Shown here in pieces: positions 31,397-42,111 of a stretch of DNA of 64,000 bases. The DNA comes from Sphingopyxis sp. PET50 (lineage in GTDB: Bacteria > Pseudomonadota > Alphaproteobacteria > Sphingomonadales > Sphingomonadaceae). The first letter of the stretch is position 1. The number at the start of each line of letters is the position of its first letter. Location of the stretch: the NCBI RefSeq assembly GCF_025244705.1, contig NZ_CP104207.1:1240001-1304000 (forward strand). Direction: 5' to 3'. A program made the position numbers and the translations under genes. Under the pieces are notes generated by a model, which saw only the letters and a list, made by a program, of their open reading frames with translations, ran no database searches and was not told the origin of the DNA.

Positions 31397-31937
31397 TCAG
31401 CCCTGTCCGGCCTCGCTGCGCGGGCAGCTTCCGATTTCCTTGTCGCCGCGCGCCGCGGCGCTCAGCGTCACCGCCAGCAGATGCGCCGTCTGGGCGCCGG
31501 TCAGCGGCGAGAGCGCCTCGCTGATGTCGTTGACCTCGCCGCAGCTGTCGGGGGTCAGCTTGATGCCCATCGCCTCGACCAGGAACAGGTCGAGCATCGG
31601 CCGCAGCATCTCGTCGGGGAGTTCGGCCATTTCTTCCACATTCTTGTCGCTCTTGCGTGCCCCGATCTTGAGGAAGGCGGCACGTGCCGCTCGACCAGGA
31701 GGTGTCGCTCATGCCGCGCAGCTCGTCAGCACGCGACGGCAGCCCGGCGCGCACATAGCTGTCCGCTGGCAGATGCGTGGAACAGGTTTCGATCACGCCG
31801 TCTATCACCTGCGGAACGAAATAGGTGACCAGCCCCTCCATTTCGCCCGGCGTGATGCAGGCCATGCTCTGCGCCTGCGCCGGACCCGCCGCGACCAGCG
31901 CCGCGCCCGCGATCAAAGCCATAAACCGTCGTGCCAT
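31397..31937 (-). CDS. Secreted protein of unknown function (frame broken)
   Basis: The restored protein is 179 residues. ATG 31937 follows a G-rich ribosome site, and residues 1-23 are a signal peptide (MARRFMALIAGAALVAAGPAQAQ cleaved after AQA). Cysteines occur in MACITPGEM, IETCSTH, DSCGEVN and GSCPRSE, an even number suggesting two disulfides. The frame changes at 31691 (minus strand TCG[A]GCGGC). Removing that base gives SWSSAARAAFLKIGARKSDKN and a continuous C-terminal half, containing MLDLFLVEAMGIKLTPDSC. It lies between ispDF and cinA. No family recognised. Confidence 0.7.
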
Positions 31938-31971
31938 CGTTGCCCCCTTGAAGTCCGGTCCCAAAGCCGTC

Positions 31972-33118
31972 TTAATATCGTCTTAGCGCCGCAACCGCCT
32001 GCGCCGCAATGCCTTCGCCGCGCCCCGCAAAGCCAAGGCGCTCGGTCGTCGTAGCCTTGATGTTCACCGCGTCGGGCGCGATGCCCAGCAAGTCCGCGAC
32101 AGTGTCCTGCATCGCCGCGCGATGCGGACCGATTTTCGGTGCCTCGCAGATGATCGTGACATCGACATTGCCGATCGCGTAGCCCTTTTCGGCCGCAAGC
32201 CGCGCGGCATGGCGCAGGAACAGCGACGACGGCGCGCCACGCCACTGGGCGTCGCTCGGCGGGAAATGCTGGCCGATATCGCCTTCGCCGATCGCCCCCA
32301 GGATCGCATCGACCAGCGCATGGATCGCGACATCGGCGTCGCTATGCCCGGCGAGCCCGAAATCATGCGGAATCTTCACGCCGCAAAGCCACAATTCCTC
32401 GCCCGCCGCGAGCCGGTGGACGTCGTAGCCGGTTCCCACACGCATAGGCGCCGCGGCGGCGAAGTCGCCTAGCAAAGGTCAGTTTATGCAACGCCTCGTC
32501 TCCTTCGACCAGCGCCACCGCTAGCCCCGCCGCCCGCGCAACCTGCGCATCATCGCCAGCATCGTCGGGGCCGCTCCAGCCACGATGCGCCGCCAGAATC
32601 GCAGCAAAGTCGAACGCCTGCGGCGTCTGCACCCGGCGCAGCCGCTCGCGCCGTGCGGGCGCGCCCATCACGTTGCCGTCGGCCTCGGTGAGGCTGTCGA
32701 CCACCGACAGCACCGGGATCGCGCCCGGCCGTGCGTCGAGCGCCGCGAGCAGCCGTGCGATCACCGCGGCGGGCAAAACCGGCCGCGCCGCATCATGAAT
32801 CAGCACCCGTGCGGGCGGGTCGTCCGCCAACGCTTCCAGCGCCAGCCGCACCGATTGCCGACGCGTCGCACCGCCCGTGACCAGCCGCACGCCGGGAATG
32901 TCCGCAAGCGCCGCTTCGGCCAGCGCATCGCCGCCTTCGGGGATCGCCACAACGATCGGCCCGATCCCCGCCGCAGCCAGCGCCTCCGCCGAATGGCGTA
33001 CCACCGGCTTGCCGCGCCACGGGGCGAACTGCTTGGGGAGCGGCTGGCCCGCGCGCAATCCCTGACCGGCCGCCACGATGACGGCGGCGGCAGGGGCGGG
33101 GAGGGCGGCTTCATCCAT
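31972..33118 (-). CDS. ispDF: Bifunctional IspD/IspF of the MEP isoprenoid pathway (frame broken)
   Basis: Fusion of 2-C-methyl-D-erythritol 4-phosphate cytidylyltransferase (N-terminal) and 2,4-cyclodiphosphate synthase (C-terminal), a natural fusion in many alphaproteobacteria. IspD shows [16 protein letters not shown] and [16 protein letters not shown] with [11 protein letters not shown]. IspF shows [30 protein letters not shown] and the FPPSDAQW loop. The two halves are in different frames because of an extra base at 32470 (plus strand GCC[T]AGC). Removing it gives [18 protein letters not shown] and a single 381-residue protein. It diverges from dusB. Confidence 0.93.
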
Positions 33119-33186
33119 GGCTCACGCGGGTAATCGCTTGCTGTCGGCGCGGCAATAGGGTAGGCGCTGCCCAAATTTTAGGCAAA

Positions 33187-34206
33187 ATGATGACGATCCC
33201 CCCCACGCCGCCCGGGCTGCGGCCCATCCGTATCGGCAACATCACCATCGCGGATCCCGTGATCCTCGCGCCGATGACGGGCGTCACCGACCTGCCGTTC
33301 CGCAAGCTCGTGCGCTATTACGGCTCGGGGCTCAACGTCACCGAAATGATCGCCAGCCAGGCCGCAATCCGCGAGACACGCCAGTCGATCCAGAAAGCCG
33401 CCTGGGACCCGGTCGAGGAGCCGGTGTCGATGCAGCTCGTCGGCTGCACTCCCTATGAAATGGGCGAGGCGGCGAAGCTCAACGAGGATCGCGGCGCGGC
33501 GATCATCGACATCAACATGGGCTGCCCGGTGCGCAAGGTCACCAACGGCGAAGCGGGCTCGGCGCTGATGCGCGACCTGAAGCTCGCCGCCGCGCTGATC
33601 GAATCCTGCGTCAAGGCCGTGAGCGTGCCGGTGACGGTCAAGATGCGCATGGGCTGGTGCCACGACAGCCTCAACGCCCCCGAACTCGCGCATATCGCCG
33701 AGGATCTCGGTGCCAAGCTCGTCACCGTCCACGGCCGCACCCGCAACCAGATGTATCGCGGCGAGGCCGATTGGGCGTTCGTGCGCCAGGTCAAGGACGC
33801 GGTATCAATCCCGGTGATCGTCAACGGCGACATTTGCTCGGCCGATGATGCGAAGACCGCGCTCGCGCAGAGCGGCGCTGACGGCGTCATGATCGGCCGC
33901 GGCGCCTATGGTCGCCCCTGGCTGCTGGGGCAGGTGATGGCGGCGCTGCGCGGCGAGGCCGGGCGCCCCGATCCCGGCCTAGACGAACAATATGACGTCA
34001 TTACATCGCATTATCGGGCGATGATCGACCATTATGGAGAAATCACGGGCGTCAATATGGCGCGCAAGCACCTCGGCTGGTACGTCAAGGGGCTGCACGG
34101 CTCGGCCGAGTTCCGCAACAAGGTCAACCAGATTCCCGACAGCCAGGGCGTGCTCGACGCGCTCGAGGCCTTTTACGGACCGCATCTGACCAGGGCCGCC
34201 GCGTGA
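33187..34206 (+). CDS. dusB: tRNA-dihydrouridine synthase B
   Basis: This flavin enzyme of 339 residues reduces uridine to dihydrouridine in tRNA D-loops. The N-terminal [19 protein letters not shown], the motif [20 protein letters not shown] with the catalytic Cys, and [12 protein letters not shown] identify the DusB/Nifr3 branch. The gene conventionally lies upstream of ntrB in alphaproteobacteria, as here, with the stop overlapping the ntrB GTG start. A second ATG one codon later is an equal start candidate. Confidence 0.95.
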   Translation: MMTIPPTPPGLRPIRIGNITIADPVILAPMTGVTDLPFRKLVRYYGSGLNVTEMIASQAAIRETRQSIQKAAWDPVEEPVSMQLVGCTPYEMGEAAKLNEDRGAAIIDINMGCPVRKVTNGEAGSALMRDLKLAAALIESCVKAVSVPVTVKMRMGWCHDSLNAPELAHIAEDLGAKLVTVHGRTRNQMYRGEADWAFVRQVKDAVSIPVIVNGDICSADDAKTALAQSGADGVMIGRGAYGRPWLLGQVMAALRGEAGRPDPGLDEQYDVITSHYRAMIDHYGEITGVNMARKHLGWYVKGLHGSAEFRNKVNQIPDSQGVLDALEAFYGPHLTRAAA

Positions 34207-35294
34207 GCGCGCTGACGTCGAGCATCCCGACCTTCGACCATGACGAACTGATCCAGTCGCATCCCGTCGCGACTTTGCTCATCGACCGCAACGGCGTCAT
34301 CCTCTTCGTCAACGCCGCCGCCGAACAGCTTTGCAATACCGGCCGCGCCGCGATGGTCGGCCAGGTCGTCTACGATGTCATCGACATGGACCGCAATTAC
34401 CGCCAGCGGATGAGCGATCCCGCCTATTCGGCGCTCTTCGCCCACGGCGCGGAGATCAGCGTCGGCGGCCGCAAATCGATCGCGGTCGATATGCAGATGG
34501 TCCCCTATGGCCAGAGCGGCCACCGCATTCTCGCACTCGTCCCGTCGCAGCGCGAGGCCGAGTTGATGGGCGGGTCGATCGGCCGTTCGGGCCGCGCCGC
34601 CGGCGCCGCCGCCTCGATGCTGGCGCACGAGATCAAGAATCCGCTGGCCGGCATCCGCGGCGCGGCGCAACTGCTCGCGCGCGGCGCCGACGCCGGCAAG
34701 GCGCGCTTCACCGAACTGATCGTCGCGGAGGTCGACCGCATCGCGAACCTGATCGACCAGATGGAGCATTTCTCGCGCGGCCAGCCGATCGCCTGCGAAC
34801 CGCTCAACCTCTACCAGCCGATCCACCAGGCGATGGAGGCGGTGCGCGCCCGCCAGCTTCCCGGCATCCGTTTTGCCGAGGATTTCGATCCGTCGCTGCC
34901 GCTCGTGCTCGGCAACCATGACGCCATGGTCCAAATTCTCCAGAATCTCCTCACCAACGCCAGCGAGGTGCTCGCGGGCCGCGACGACGGCACCGTCCGC
35001 ATCGCGACGGCGTACCGCCACGGCCTCTCGATCGACAATGGCGACGGGCGCGGGCGCATCGCGCTGCCGATCGAGGTCGCGATCAGCGACAACGGCCCCG
35101 GCGTTCCCGCCGAAATCCGCGGCGACGTCTTCGACCCGTTCGTCACGACCAAGCGCGAGGGGCGGGGTCTCGGCCTCGCGCTGGTCGCCAAGCTCGCGCG
35201 CGACATGGGCGGCACGGTCCAGCATCTGCGCGACGGCGAATGGACGCGCTTCCGGATCCACCTGCCCGCGGCGAAAGAGGGGCGCACCGCATGA
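34203..35294 (+). CDS. ntrB: Nitrogen regulation sensor histidine kinase NtrB
   Basis: This is a 363-residue cytoplasmic kinase, also called GlnL, that phosphorylates NtrC in response to nitrogen status relayed by PII proteins. The N-terminal PAS domain reads [20 protein letters not shown]. The phospho-acceptor lies in [20 protein letters not shown] (H142). The ATPase boxes are [12 protein letters not shown] (N), ISDNGPGVP (G1) and [13 protein letters not shown] (G2). GTG 34203 overlaps the dusB stop, and the ATG of ntrC overlaps its own stop, so dusB-ntrB-ntrC are translationally coupled. Confidence 0.95.
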   Translation: MSALTSSIPTFDHDELIQSHPVATLLIDRNGVILFVNAAAEQLCNTGRAAMVGQVVYDVIDMDRNYRQRMSDPAYSALFAHGAEISVGGRKSIAVDMQMVPYGQSGHRILALVPSQREAELMGGSIGRSGRAAGAAASMLAHEIKNPLAGIRGAAQLLARGADAGKARFTELIVAEVDRIANLIDQMEHFSRGQPIACEPLNLYQPIHQAMEAVRARQLPGIRFAEDFDPSLPLVLGNHDAMVQILQNLLTNASEVLAGRDDGTVRIATAYRHGLSIDNGDGRGRIALPIEVAISDNGPGVPAEIRGDVFDPFVTTKREGRGLGLALVAKLARDMGGTVQHLRDGEWTRFRIHLPAAKEGRTA

Positions 35295-36710
35295 ACGGAA
35301 AGACGATCCTGCTCGTCGAGGACGATCCGACGATCGCGCTCATCATCCGCGAAACGCTGGTCGGCGAATCGGGGGTGTTCGCGGCGGTCACCACCATTGC
35401 CGAGCGCAACGCCTGGCTTGCGGGGAACGAACCCGATCTCATCATCACCGACGTGGTCCTGCCCGACGGCGACGGCATCGACTCGCTGTCGGGCGCCGGA
35501 GTCGATCCCGACGTGCCGGTGATCGTGCTGTCGGCGCAGAACACGCTCGACACCGCCGTGCGCGCGACCGGCATCGGCAGCTATGATTATCTGCCCAAGC
35601 CGTTCGACCTCGAGGATCTGACCACCAGCGTTCGCGCCGCGCTCAAGCGCCGCCGTGCCGAACCCGCCGTGGCGGCCGACGCGGGCCCCGCCGACAGCCA
35701 TGGCCTCGTCGGTCGCGCTCCGGCGATGCAGGCGGTCTATCGCACCATCGCGCGGCTCGCCTCGAACGACCTGGCGGTGCTCATCCTTGGCGAGATCGGG
35801 GACGGGCAAGGAGGTCGTCGCGCGCGCGATCCACGCCACCGGCCTGCGCCGCGCCGGGCCTTTCGTGGCGATCAACATGGCCGCGATCCCGCGCGAACTG
35901 ATCGAGGCGGAGCTGTTCGGCCATGAAAAGGGCGCCTTCACCGGCGCCACCAGCCGCAGCGCTGGCCGGTTCGAACAGGCGGCGGGCGGAACGCTCTTCC
36001 TCGACGAGATCGGCGACATGCCGCTGGAGGCGCAGACCCGCCTGCTTCGCGTGCTGCAGAGCAACGAATATTCGACCGTCGGCGGCAGCCAGGCGCTGCG
36101 TGCCGACGTCCGCGTCGTCGCCGCGACGCACCGCGACATGCGCACGCTCGTCGCCGACGGGCGCTTCCGCGAGGATCTGTTCTACCGGCTCAACGTCATT
36201 CCGGTGACGCTACCGCCCTTGCGCGACCGGCGCAGCGACATAGCGGCGCTGATCCGCCATTTCGTCGACGCGGGGCGCGCCTCGGGCCTGCCCGACCGCC
36301 AGTTCGCGCCCGCCGCGATGCAATTGCTCGAACGCTATGACTGGCCCGGCAATGTCCGCGAACTGGGCAACGTCGTCCAGCGTCTCGCCGTGCTGTCGCG
36401 CGATACCGTCGTCGGCGTCCGCGACGTCGAGGCCGTGCTGCACGAAAGCGGGGAGGGCACGCCGATCGTCGCCCCCGCCGATGCCATCGGCCGCGCGGTC
36501 GACGACTGGGCGCGCGAGGAATTGGCCGCCGCCGAACAGGACGGCGCGATCCACGAACGACTCCAGGCGATCGTCGAGGCGGCGCTTCTCCGCCGCGTCC
36601 TGCGCGACGTGCGCGGCAATCAGCTCGAGGCGGCCCGGAGACTGGGGATCAACCGCAACACGCTGCGCAAGCGGCTGGGGCAGCTGGAGATCGACCCGAT
36701 GCGGGTCTGA
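35291..36710 (+). CDS. ntrC: Nitrogen regulation response regulator NtrC (frame broken at Walker A)
   Basis: This sigma-54 activator is 472 residues after restoration. The receiver has the phospho-Asp in [12 protein letters not shown] (D54). The AAA+ domain contains the sigma-54 contact loop [20 protein letters not shown], Walker [14 protein letters not shown] and the arginine-finger region. The C-terminal Fis-type HTH reads [17 protein letters not shown]. The frame breaks in the P-loop: dropping the A at about 35795 (CGAG[A]TCGGGGACGG) changes GEIGDGQG to [15 protein letters not shown], the family sequence. A real break would remove DNA binding and ATPase. Confidence 0.94.
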
Positions 36711-36726
36711 CCGGCTTTGGGGGCGG

Positions 36727-37586
36727 TCAGCGCTAGGCCGCGGTTGTAGTCGATCCTGATCCGGACCCAACTTCCCACCAATGATTTCCCCCCGACCCGA
36801 GGTGGCCGCACTTTGAACTGCCACGCCGCCGCGAGCACCGCGCGATTGATTTGCGACCCGTTGGGATATTCGTCCAGTCCGACGCAATCCTCGACGCGGT
36901 AATCCGGCGCGGTCCGGCAGGCGATCAGTCCCCAACCGGGTCCGCTGGCGGTCGACAGATAGCCGCGCAGCTCGTCGTCGCTCGGTTCGCGATACCAGGC
37001 GGCGGCGTAGAGCGCCTCGCCATTCGGCGCCGTTCCCACCCGCTCGGAGTCGCGAAGGGCCGGGGAATCGCCTTTATTGGGCGGTCCATAGACCTGTCCG
37101 CCGGGTGCGCGCGTGCCGATGGGCGGATTCACCGGCGATGGTCGCCATTCGACCTGAGCTCGGCATGGTGGAGGCGGGTTTCGGTTGAGCCGCTTGCGCG
37201 GGCAGCGCTTCGGTTGGTCTCGGCTGCTGCGGTTGATCGGGGGCTGGCTGTGGCGATGTCGCCCGATCCTGTCTGGGGCTGCTCGGTACCCGCGCATCGT
37301 GCGGCGCCTCCGCGGACGGCAGGCTCAGGACGCTGACGAATTCTTCCTCAAGATGGGGCGGCTTTTCCGAGCCCCACGACAGCAGCATGAACAGCAGGAG
37401 CGCCGCAATCACGACGGCCAGGCCGATGGCAAGCGTGCGGCGGCCCACCCCGATGTTGAGCTGTTCGAAGTAGGGAGTGGCTGGAATAGAGCTCAGCGGA
37501 AGCAATCTTTGATGACGGAGTGTGCCGGTCGAAGCATCCGGGCCCAACCCTTCCGGGGGGTTAGGCGCACCCCGGAACTTTGACAA
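36727..37586 (-). CDS. TonB-like single-span protein between ntrC and ntrY (two frame breaks)
   Basis: About 285 residues after restoration. An N-terminal polar region is followed by one transmembrane helix (LAIGLAVVIAALLLFMLLSW), a Pro/Gln/Ala-rich periplasmic stretch and a C-terminal domain with DEYPNGSQINRAVLAAAWQ, FKVRPPRV and GSWVRIRIDY. This is the topology and ending of TonB-type energy transducers. Frame breaks are at 37160 (minus strand CCG[A]GCTC; removal gives TMPAQVEWRPSPVNP) and 36735 (minus strand GCC[T]AGC; removal gives YNRGQR and TGA). The gene then ends 17 bases from the converging ntrC. Only TTG 37586 fits the upstream frame, so the start is uncertain. Confidence 0.7.
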
Positions 37587-37646
37587 GGGAGGGCCCGCGC
37601 CGTGACGGGCGATGAAAGGGAAGCACTCCGGAGTGGCCTACCCGCC

Positions 37647-37675
37647 GTGGATTGCTTCGCTTCGACGACAATGAC
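37647..37675 (+). repeat. Half copy of R1 repeat upstream of ntrY
   Basis: GTGGATTGCTTCGCTTCGAC and the closing ACAATGACGA correspond to the right arm of the R1 palindromes at 15215-15299 and 46329-46411. The left arm is absent. The rest of the 238-base gap 37587-37824 shows no other gene. Confidence 0.5.
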
Positions 37676-37824
37676 GATCAACCTGGGCGGCGAGGATAAT
37701 CCACGTTTCGTTTCGGCCCGACCGTCGCGGCCAACGCCCGATCGAACCGATTTCCGCGATCAGTTGTGACCTGACCGCACATTGTGTGTTTTCTATGCAA
37801 CAGGTTTGTCGTAGCAAAGCAACA

Positions 37825-40120
37825 ATGGCGAACGGCGCGACGACGGTGAATCAGATGGAGGCCGAGGGGCAGGGCACCCGCTCGCGCGTCTGGACCTTCG
37901 CCGGTCCCGAATATTACACGCTGGCGGTCATCGTCAGCGTCGGCATCGCCACCTATATTTTCCTGACCGGCGATGCCCAGAGCGAACGGCTGCTCACCCC
38001 GGCGCTGGTCGCGACGATCATGGTGGCCAACCTCGTGCCCGCGATGGCGCTGATCGTGCTGATCGGCAGCCGTGTCGCGCGCGCCCGCGCCATGCGCTCG
38101 ATGGCGGGCGGCAGCGGGCGTCTCCATGTCCGCCTCGTCGCGCTCTTCTCGCTGATCGCGGCGGCGCCGACCTTGCTCGTGGCGATCTTTGCCTCGCTGC
38201 TCTTTCAGTTCGGGGTCGATTTCTGGTTTTCCGACCGATCGCGCGGTATGTTCGAAAATGCCGCGAGCCTGGCGGAGGGCTATTATCAGGAGAACCAGCG
38301 CGAAGTCGGCGCCAACACCATCGCGATGGCCAAGGATCTCGGCAACTTCCTTGGCCGCGCGCGCATCGATGACCCCAATTTTTCCAACTATTATTTCCAG
38401 CAGGTGGTGGTCCGGAACCTCAATGAATCGGCGCTGATCGAAATCGGCGGCGATGGGGTCGCGCGAACTGCGGCGGGGGTCGATCCGGACAACCGGGCGG
38501 CCGAAAACCGCCTGACCCCCGAGATGCTAAAGCGGCTCGATGCCGGCGAAGATGTTGTCGTCGTGCGCCGGTCGGACCGCATCGAGGCGGCGACCAAGCT
38601 GCCCGGTGCGCGGCGCGCCTATGTCTACGCCTCGCGCGATTTCAACGTGCCCGGGTTCCAGCAGTCGGTCCGTGCCGGCGACGGTGCTCGCCGATTATAA
38701 TGCGCTCTTCGAACGGTCGCAGCTGCTCCAGTTGCAATTCAACGGGGCGCTCTATCTGGGGTCGCTGCTCCTGCTCGCGCTCGCAGTGATCGCGGCGATC
38801 GTCGTCGCCGACCGCATCGTGCGCCCGCTCGGTACGCTCGTCGGCGCGACGCGTACCGCGGCGGAAGGCGACCTGTCGGTGCGCGTGACGCCATCGAGTC
38901 ACGACGACGAGATTTCGGTCCTCAGCCGCGCCTTCAACCGGATGACCGAACAGATTCAGGGGCAGACCAGCGCGCTGGTCAGCGCCAACGAACAGATCGA
39001 AGCCCGCCGCAGCTTCATCGAGGCGGTGCTGAGCGGAGTCTCGTCGGCCGTCGTTTCGGTCGATGCCGATCATCGCATCCTGCTCGTCAACGCCGCCGCC
39101 GAGCGCCTGATCGGCCGCCGCGCGGAAGAGCTGACCGGCCGCCCGCTCGAAGAGGTCGCGCCCGAGCTGGCGCGGCTGATCACCGGCGACCAGCGCGAAG
39201 CCGTGGTCCAGCTGGCGCGCAAGGAGGCCGAGCCCGCGACGCTTGCTGCCAAGGCGGTCGCGCAGGGCGACGGTTTCGTGCTCAGCTTCGAGGATATCAC
39301 CCAGCAATTGCTCGACCAGCGCCGCGCCGCCTGGTCCGACGTCGCGCGCCGCATCGCGCACGAGATCAAGAATCCGCTGACCCCGATCCAGCTCGCCGCC
39401 GAGCGCCTGCAACGCCGCTTCGGCGACAAGGTCGAGGGCGATCAGGCGACGTTCCGCAAGCTGACCGACACGGTGATCCGCCAGGTCCACGACATGCGCC
39501 GCATGGTCGACGAATTTTCGAGCTTCGCGCGCATGCCCAAGCCGACCTTCGGGGTCGAGGATATCCGCGACATCCTCAAACAGGCGGTGTTCCTGTTCGA
39601 GGTCGCCAAGCCCGACATCGAATTCAGCGTCAAGGTGCCGAACGATATCGAACCCCTGGTCTGCGACCGGAGACTTCTTTCGCAGGCATTGACGAATATC
39701 GTCAAGAATGCGGTGGAAGCAATTGAAGAAAACAGGAAAAATGACGAAACTTTACCCTTGGGCCACGTTCAGGCCATCCTCGATATGGGAAAAGATGGAG
39801 AAGTTCTGATCCGCATCACCGACGACGGTATCGGCCTTCCCGAGGCCCGCGACACCATCGCCGAACCCTATATGACGACCCGCCAGGGCGGCACCGGTCT
39901 CGGCCTCGCGATCGTCAAGAAGATCGTCGAGCAGCATTATGGCGAGCTTGATTTCAGCGACAATCGGGCGGGGAAGGGGACGTGCGTCACGCTGACCCTC
40001 CACCCCGACCGCCTGCGCCCGCTCGCCGGGACGGGCAGCGACACCACCACAACAGGGCAGGCCGAATCGGTTCCGGGCCGCTTCCGGAACCGCCAGAACA
40101 GAGACGATCATGGCGCTTGA
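37825..40120 (+). CDS. ntrY: Nitrogen regulation sensor histidine kinase NtrY (frame broken)
   Basis: This membrane sensor kinase of about 764 residues is the partner of NtrX and in alphaproteobacteria is linked to nitrogen, redox and envelope responses. N-terminal transmembrane helices (YYTLAVIVSVGIATYIFLTG and ATIMVANLVPAMALIVLIG among them) flank a periplasmic sensor. Then come a HAMP segment (RIVRPLGTLVGATRTAAEGD), a PAS domain (VVSVDADHRILLVNAAAERL), the H box [19 protein letters not shown] and ATPase boxes (LTNIVKNAVEAIEE, ITDDGIGLPE, GGTGLGLAIVKK). The frame breaks at about 38675; dropping one C from CGTGC[C]GGCGACG gives SVRAATVLADYNALFE. ATG 37825 is preferred over an in-frame ATG at 37786. 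The 3' end overlaps ntrX by 11 bases. Confidence 0.93.
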
Positions 40121-41489
40121 TATTCTGATCGTCGACGACGAGCGCGATATTTGCGAGCTCGTCGCCGACGTCATGGAAGACGAAGGATATGAGGCGCGCA
40201 CCGCGTCGGACAGCGACGCCGCGCTCGAGGCGATCCGCCAGCGGCGCCCGTCGCTCGCGCTCATCGACGTGTGGCTGCAAGGTTCGCGGCTCGACGGGCT
40301 GGGGCTGGTGGAGGCGATCAAGGCGTTCGATCCGACGCTGCCGATCATTGTCATCTCGGGTCATGGCGGGCTCGATACCGCCGTCGCCGCCATCCGGCGC
40401 GGCGCCTTCGATTTCATCGAAAAGCCCTTCGAGGCCGAGCGCCTGCTTCATCTCGTCGCGCGCGCGACCGAGAGCGAGCGGCTGAAATTCGAATATGAGC
40501 GCCTTCGTGAACGCGCGGGGCCCGCCGACGAACTGACCGGCACCAGTGCCGCGATCAACAATGTCCGGGCGACGCTGAAGCGCGTTGCCGGCACGGGCAG
40601 CCGCGTCCTGATCACCGGCGCCGCCGGCGTCGGCAAGGAAGTGGCGGCGCGCGTGCTTCATGGCTGGAGCGGCCGCCACAGCGCGCCCTTCCGCGTCATT
40701 TCCTCGGCGCGCATGGATCCGGAGACGGTCGAGGCCGAACTCTTCGGCTCCGAAAGCGAGGATGGCGCTATCCGCGTCGGCCTGCTCGAGCAGGCGCACG
40801 GCGGCACTGTGTTCCTCGACGAGGTTGCCGACATGCCGTTGACCACGCAGGGCAAGATATTGCGCGTGCTCACCGACCAGAGCTTCACCCGGGTCGGCGG
40901 CCGCACGATGATCCGCGTCGATGTACGGATCATCTCCGGCTCGGCACGCGATCTGATGACCGAGATCGCCGAAAGCCGGTTTCGCGAGGACCTCTATTAC
41001 CGGCTCAATGTCGTGCCGGTGCATATCCCGTCGCTGCGCGAGCGGCGCGACGATATTGCCGCGCTGTGCGAGCATTTCGTCGGCCGCTACGCCGCCGATC
41101 GCCGCGCGCCGCCCCCCGAAATCAGCGCCGAAGCGATGGCGGCGTTGCAGGCCCACGATTGGCCGGGCAATGTTCGCGAATTGCGCAATGTCATCGAGCG
41201 TGTGATGATCCTTGCGCCGAGCGATCGGCTCGGGCGCATCGATGCCGATATGCTGCCGTCCGAACTGGTGCGCGGCGGAACCGACATCCTGCCCAATGCC
41301 GAATCGATCACCGCGATTCCGCTGAAGGAAGCGCGCGAGAATTTCGAGCGCGAATATCTGCGCATCCAGATCAATCGTTTCTCGGGCAATATTTCGCGCA
41401 CGGCGACCTTCATCGGCATGGAGCGCTCGGCGTTGCACCGGAAACTGAAGCTTCTGGGTTTGACCGATCATTCGGACGGCGAAGCCTAG
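40110..41489 (+). CDS. ntrX: Response regulator NtrX
   Basis: This encodes 459 residues. The receiver has LIVDDERD and the phospho-Asp in [11 protein letters not shown] (D53). The AAA+ domain has a P-loop [17 protein letters not shown] and Walker [15 protein letters not shown]. Where NtrC has GAFTGA, this protein reads [12 protein letters not shown], so the sigma-54 contact loop is missing, as is usual for alphaproteobacterial NtrX. It therefore probably acts with sigma-70 or as a repressor. The C-terminal HTH is [21 protein letters not shown]. The stop codon TAG lies inside a GCCTAGC context, which elsewhere in this window marks an extra T, so the exact C-terminus deserves a check. Confidence 0.95.
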   Translation: MALDILIVDDERDICELVADVMEDEGYEARTASDSDAALEAIRQRRPSLALIDVWLQGSRLDGLGLVEAIKAFDPTLPIIVISGHGGLDTAVAAIRRGAFDFIEKPFEAERLLHLVARATESERLKFEYERLRERAGPADELTGTSAAINNVRATLKRVAGTGSRVLITGAAGVGKEVAARVLHGWSGRHSAPFRVISSARMDPETVEAELFGSESEDGAIRVGLLEQAHGGTVFLDEVADMPLTTQGKILRVLTDQSFTRVGGRTMIRVDVRIISGSARDLMTEIAESRFREDLYYRLNVVPVHIPSLRERRDDIAALCEHFVGRYAADRRAPPPEISAEAMAALQAHDWPGNVRELRNVIERVMILAPSDRLGRIDADMLPSELVRGGTDILPNAESITAIPLKEARENFEREYLRIQINRFSGNISRTATFIGMERSALHRKLKLLGLTDHSDGEA

Positions 41490-41611
41490 CATCCATCGGC
41501 TTTACGCTAGACGTTCCCGGTGCTTTGCCGCATATTGGGCACGCCATGACGAACATGGTGGCCCAGCAAGGGGCATCAAGCGGCTTCGTCCGCCAAGAAC
41601 AGGAGGCCAAT

Positions 41612-42103
41612 GTGTCCGATAAAAACCAGAATCTCCAAGATCTCTTCCTCAACGCCCTCCGCCGCAGCAAGACCCCGGTGACGATGTTCCTCGTCAAGGG
41701 CGTCAAATTGCAGGGCATCATCACCTGGTTCGACAATTTCTCGCTGCTGCTGCGCCGCGACGGCCAGTCGCAGCTCGTCTACAAGCATGCCATTTCGACG
41801 GTGATGCCGTCGCACGACTTCGATCTCTCGGCGCTCGGCGACAGCCTGCGCGATGCGCCGCCCAGCAAGGGCAAGGCGCTGCAGGACGTGTTCCTGAATG
41901 CAGTGCGCAAATCGGACGAATCGGTGACGATGTTCCTCGTCAACGGCGTCATGCTCCAGGGCGATATCGTCGCGTTCGACCTGTTCTGCATGCTGCTCGA
42001 GCGCGAGCGGCAGGTGCAGCTGGTGTACAAGCATGCGATTTCGACGGTGCAGCCGAACGGCCCGATCAACCTGACCGACAGCGAGCCCGAGGGCGACGCC
42101 TGA
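41612..42103 (+). CDS. hfq: RNA chaperone Hfq with two tandem Hfq domains
   Basis: This encodes 163 residues, about twice the usual core. GTG 41612 follows a consensus ribosome site (AGGAGG) and gives [14 protein letters not shown], the normal Hfq N-terminus. Core 1 (residues about 6-66) has Sm1 [19 protein letters not shown] and Sm2 LVYKHAIS. Core 2 (about 88-148) has [35 protein letters not shown] and LVYKHAIS. Proximal-face Gln and the KH motif are kept in both. A double Hfq would make a hexamer-like ring from three chains. It lies between ntrX and hflX, its usual alphaproteobacterial place. Confidence 0.95.
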   Translation: MSDKNQNLQDLFLNALRRSKTPVTMFLVKGVKLQGIITWFDNFSLLLRRDGQSQLVYKHAISTVMPSHDFDLSALGDSLRDAPPSKGKALQDVFLNAVRKSDESVTMFLVNGVMLQGDIVAFDLFCMLLERERQVQLVYKHAISTVQPNGPINLTDSEPEGDA

Positions 42104-42111
42104 CCGACGCC

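Noticed and set aside
31972..33118. Separate ispD and ispF genes
   Set aside because: The two frames join perfectly into the known IspDF fusion when one base is removed, and no ribosome site or plausible start precedes the ispF part.
35770..35830. Programmed frameshift in the ntrC P-loop
   Set aside because: There is no slippery heptamer or structure, and the shift falls inside an essential motif that is perfect after removing one base.
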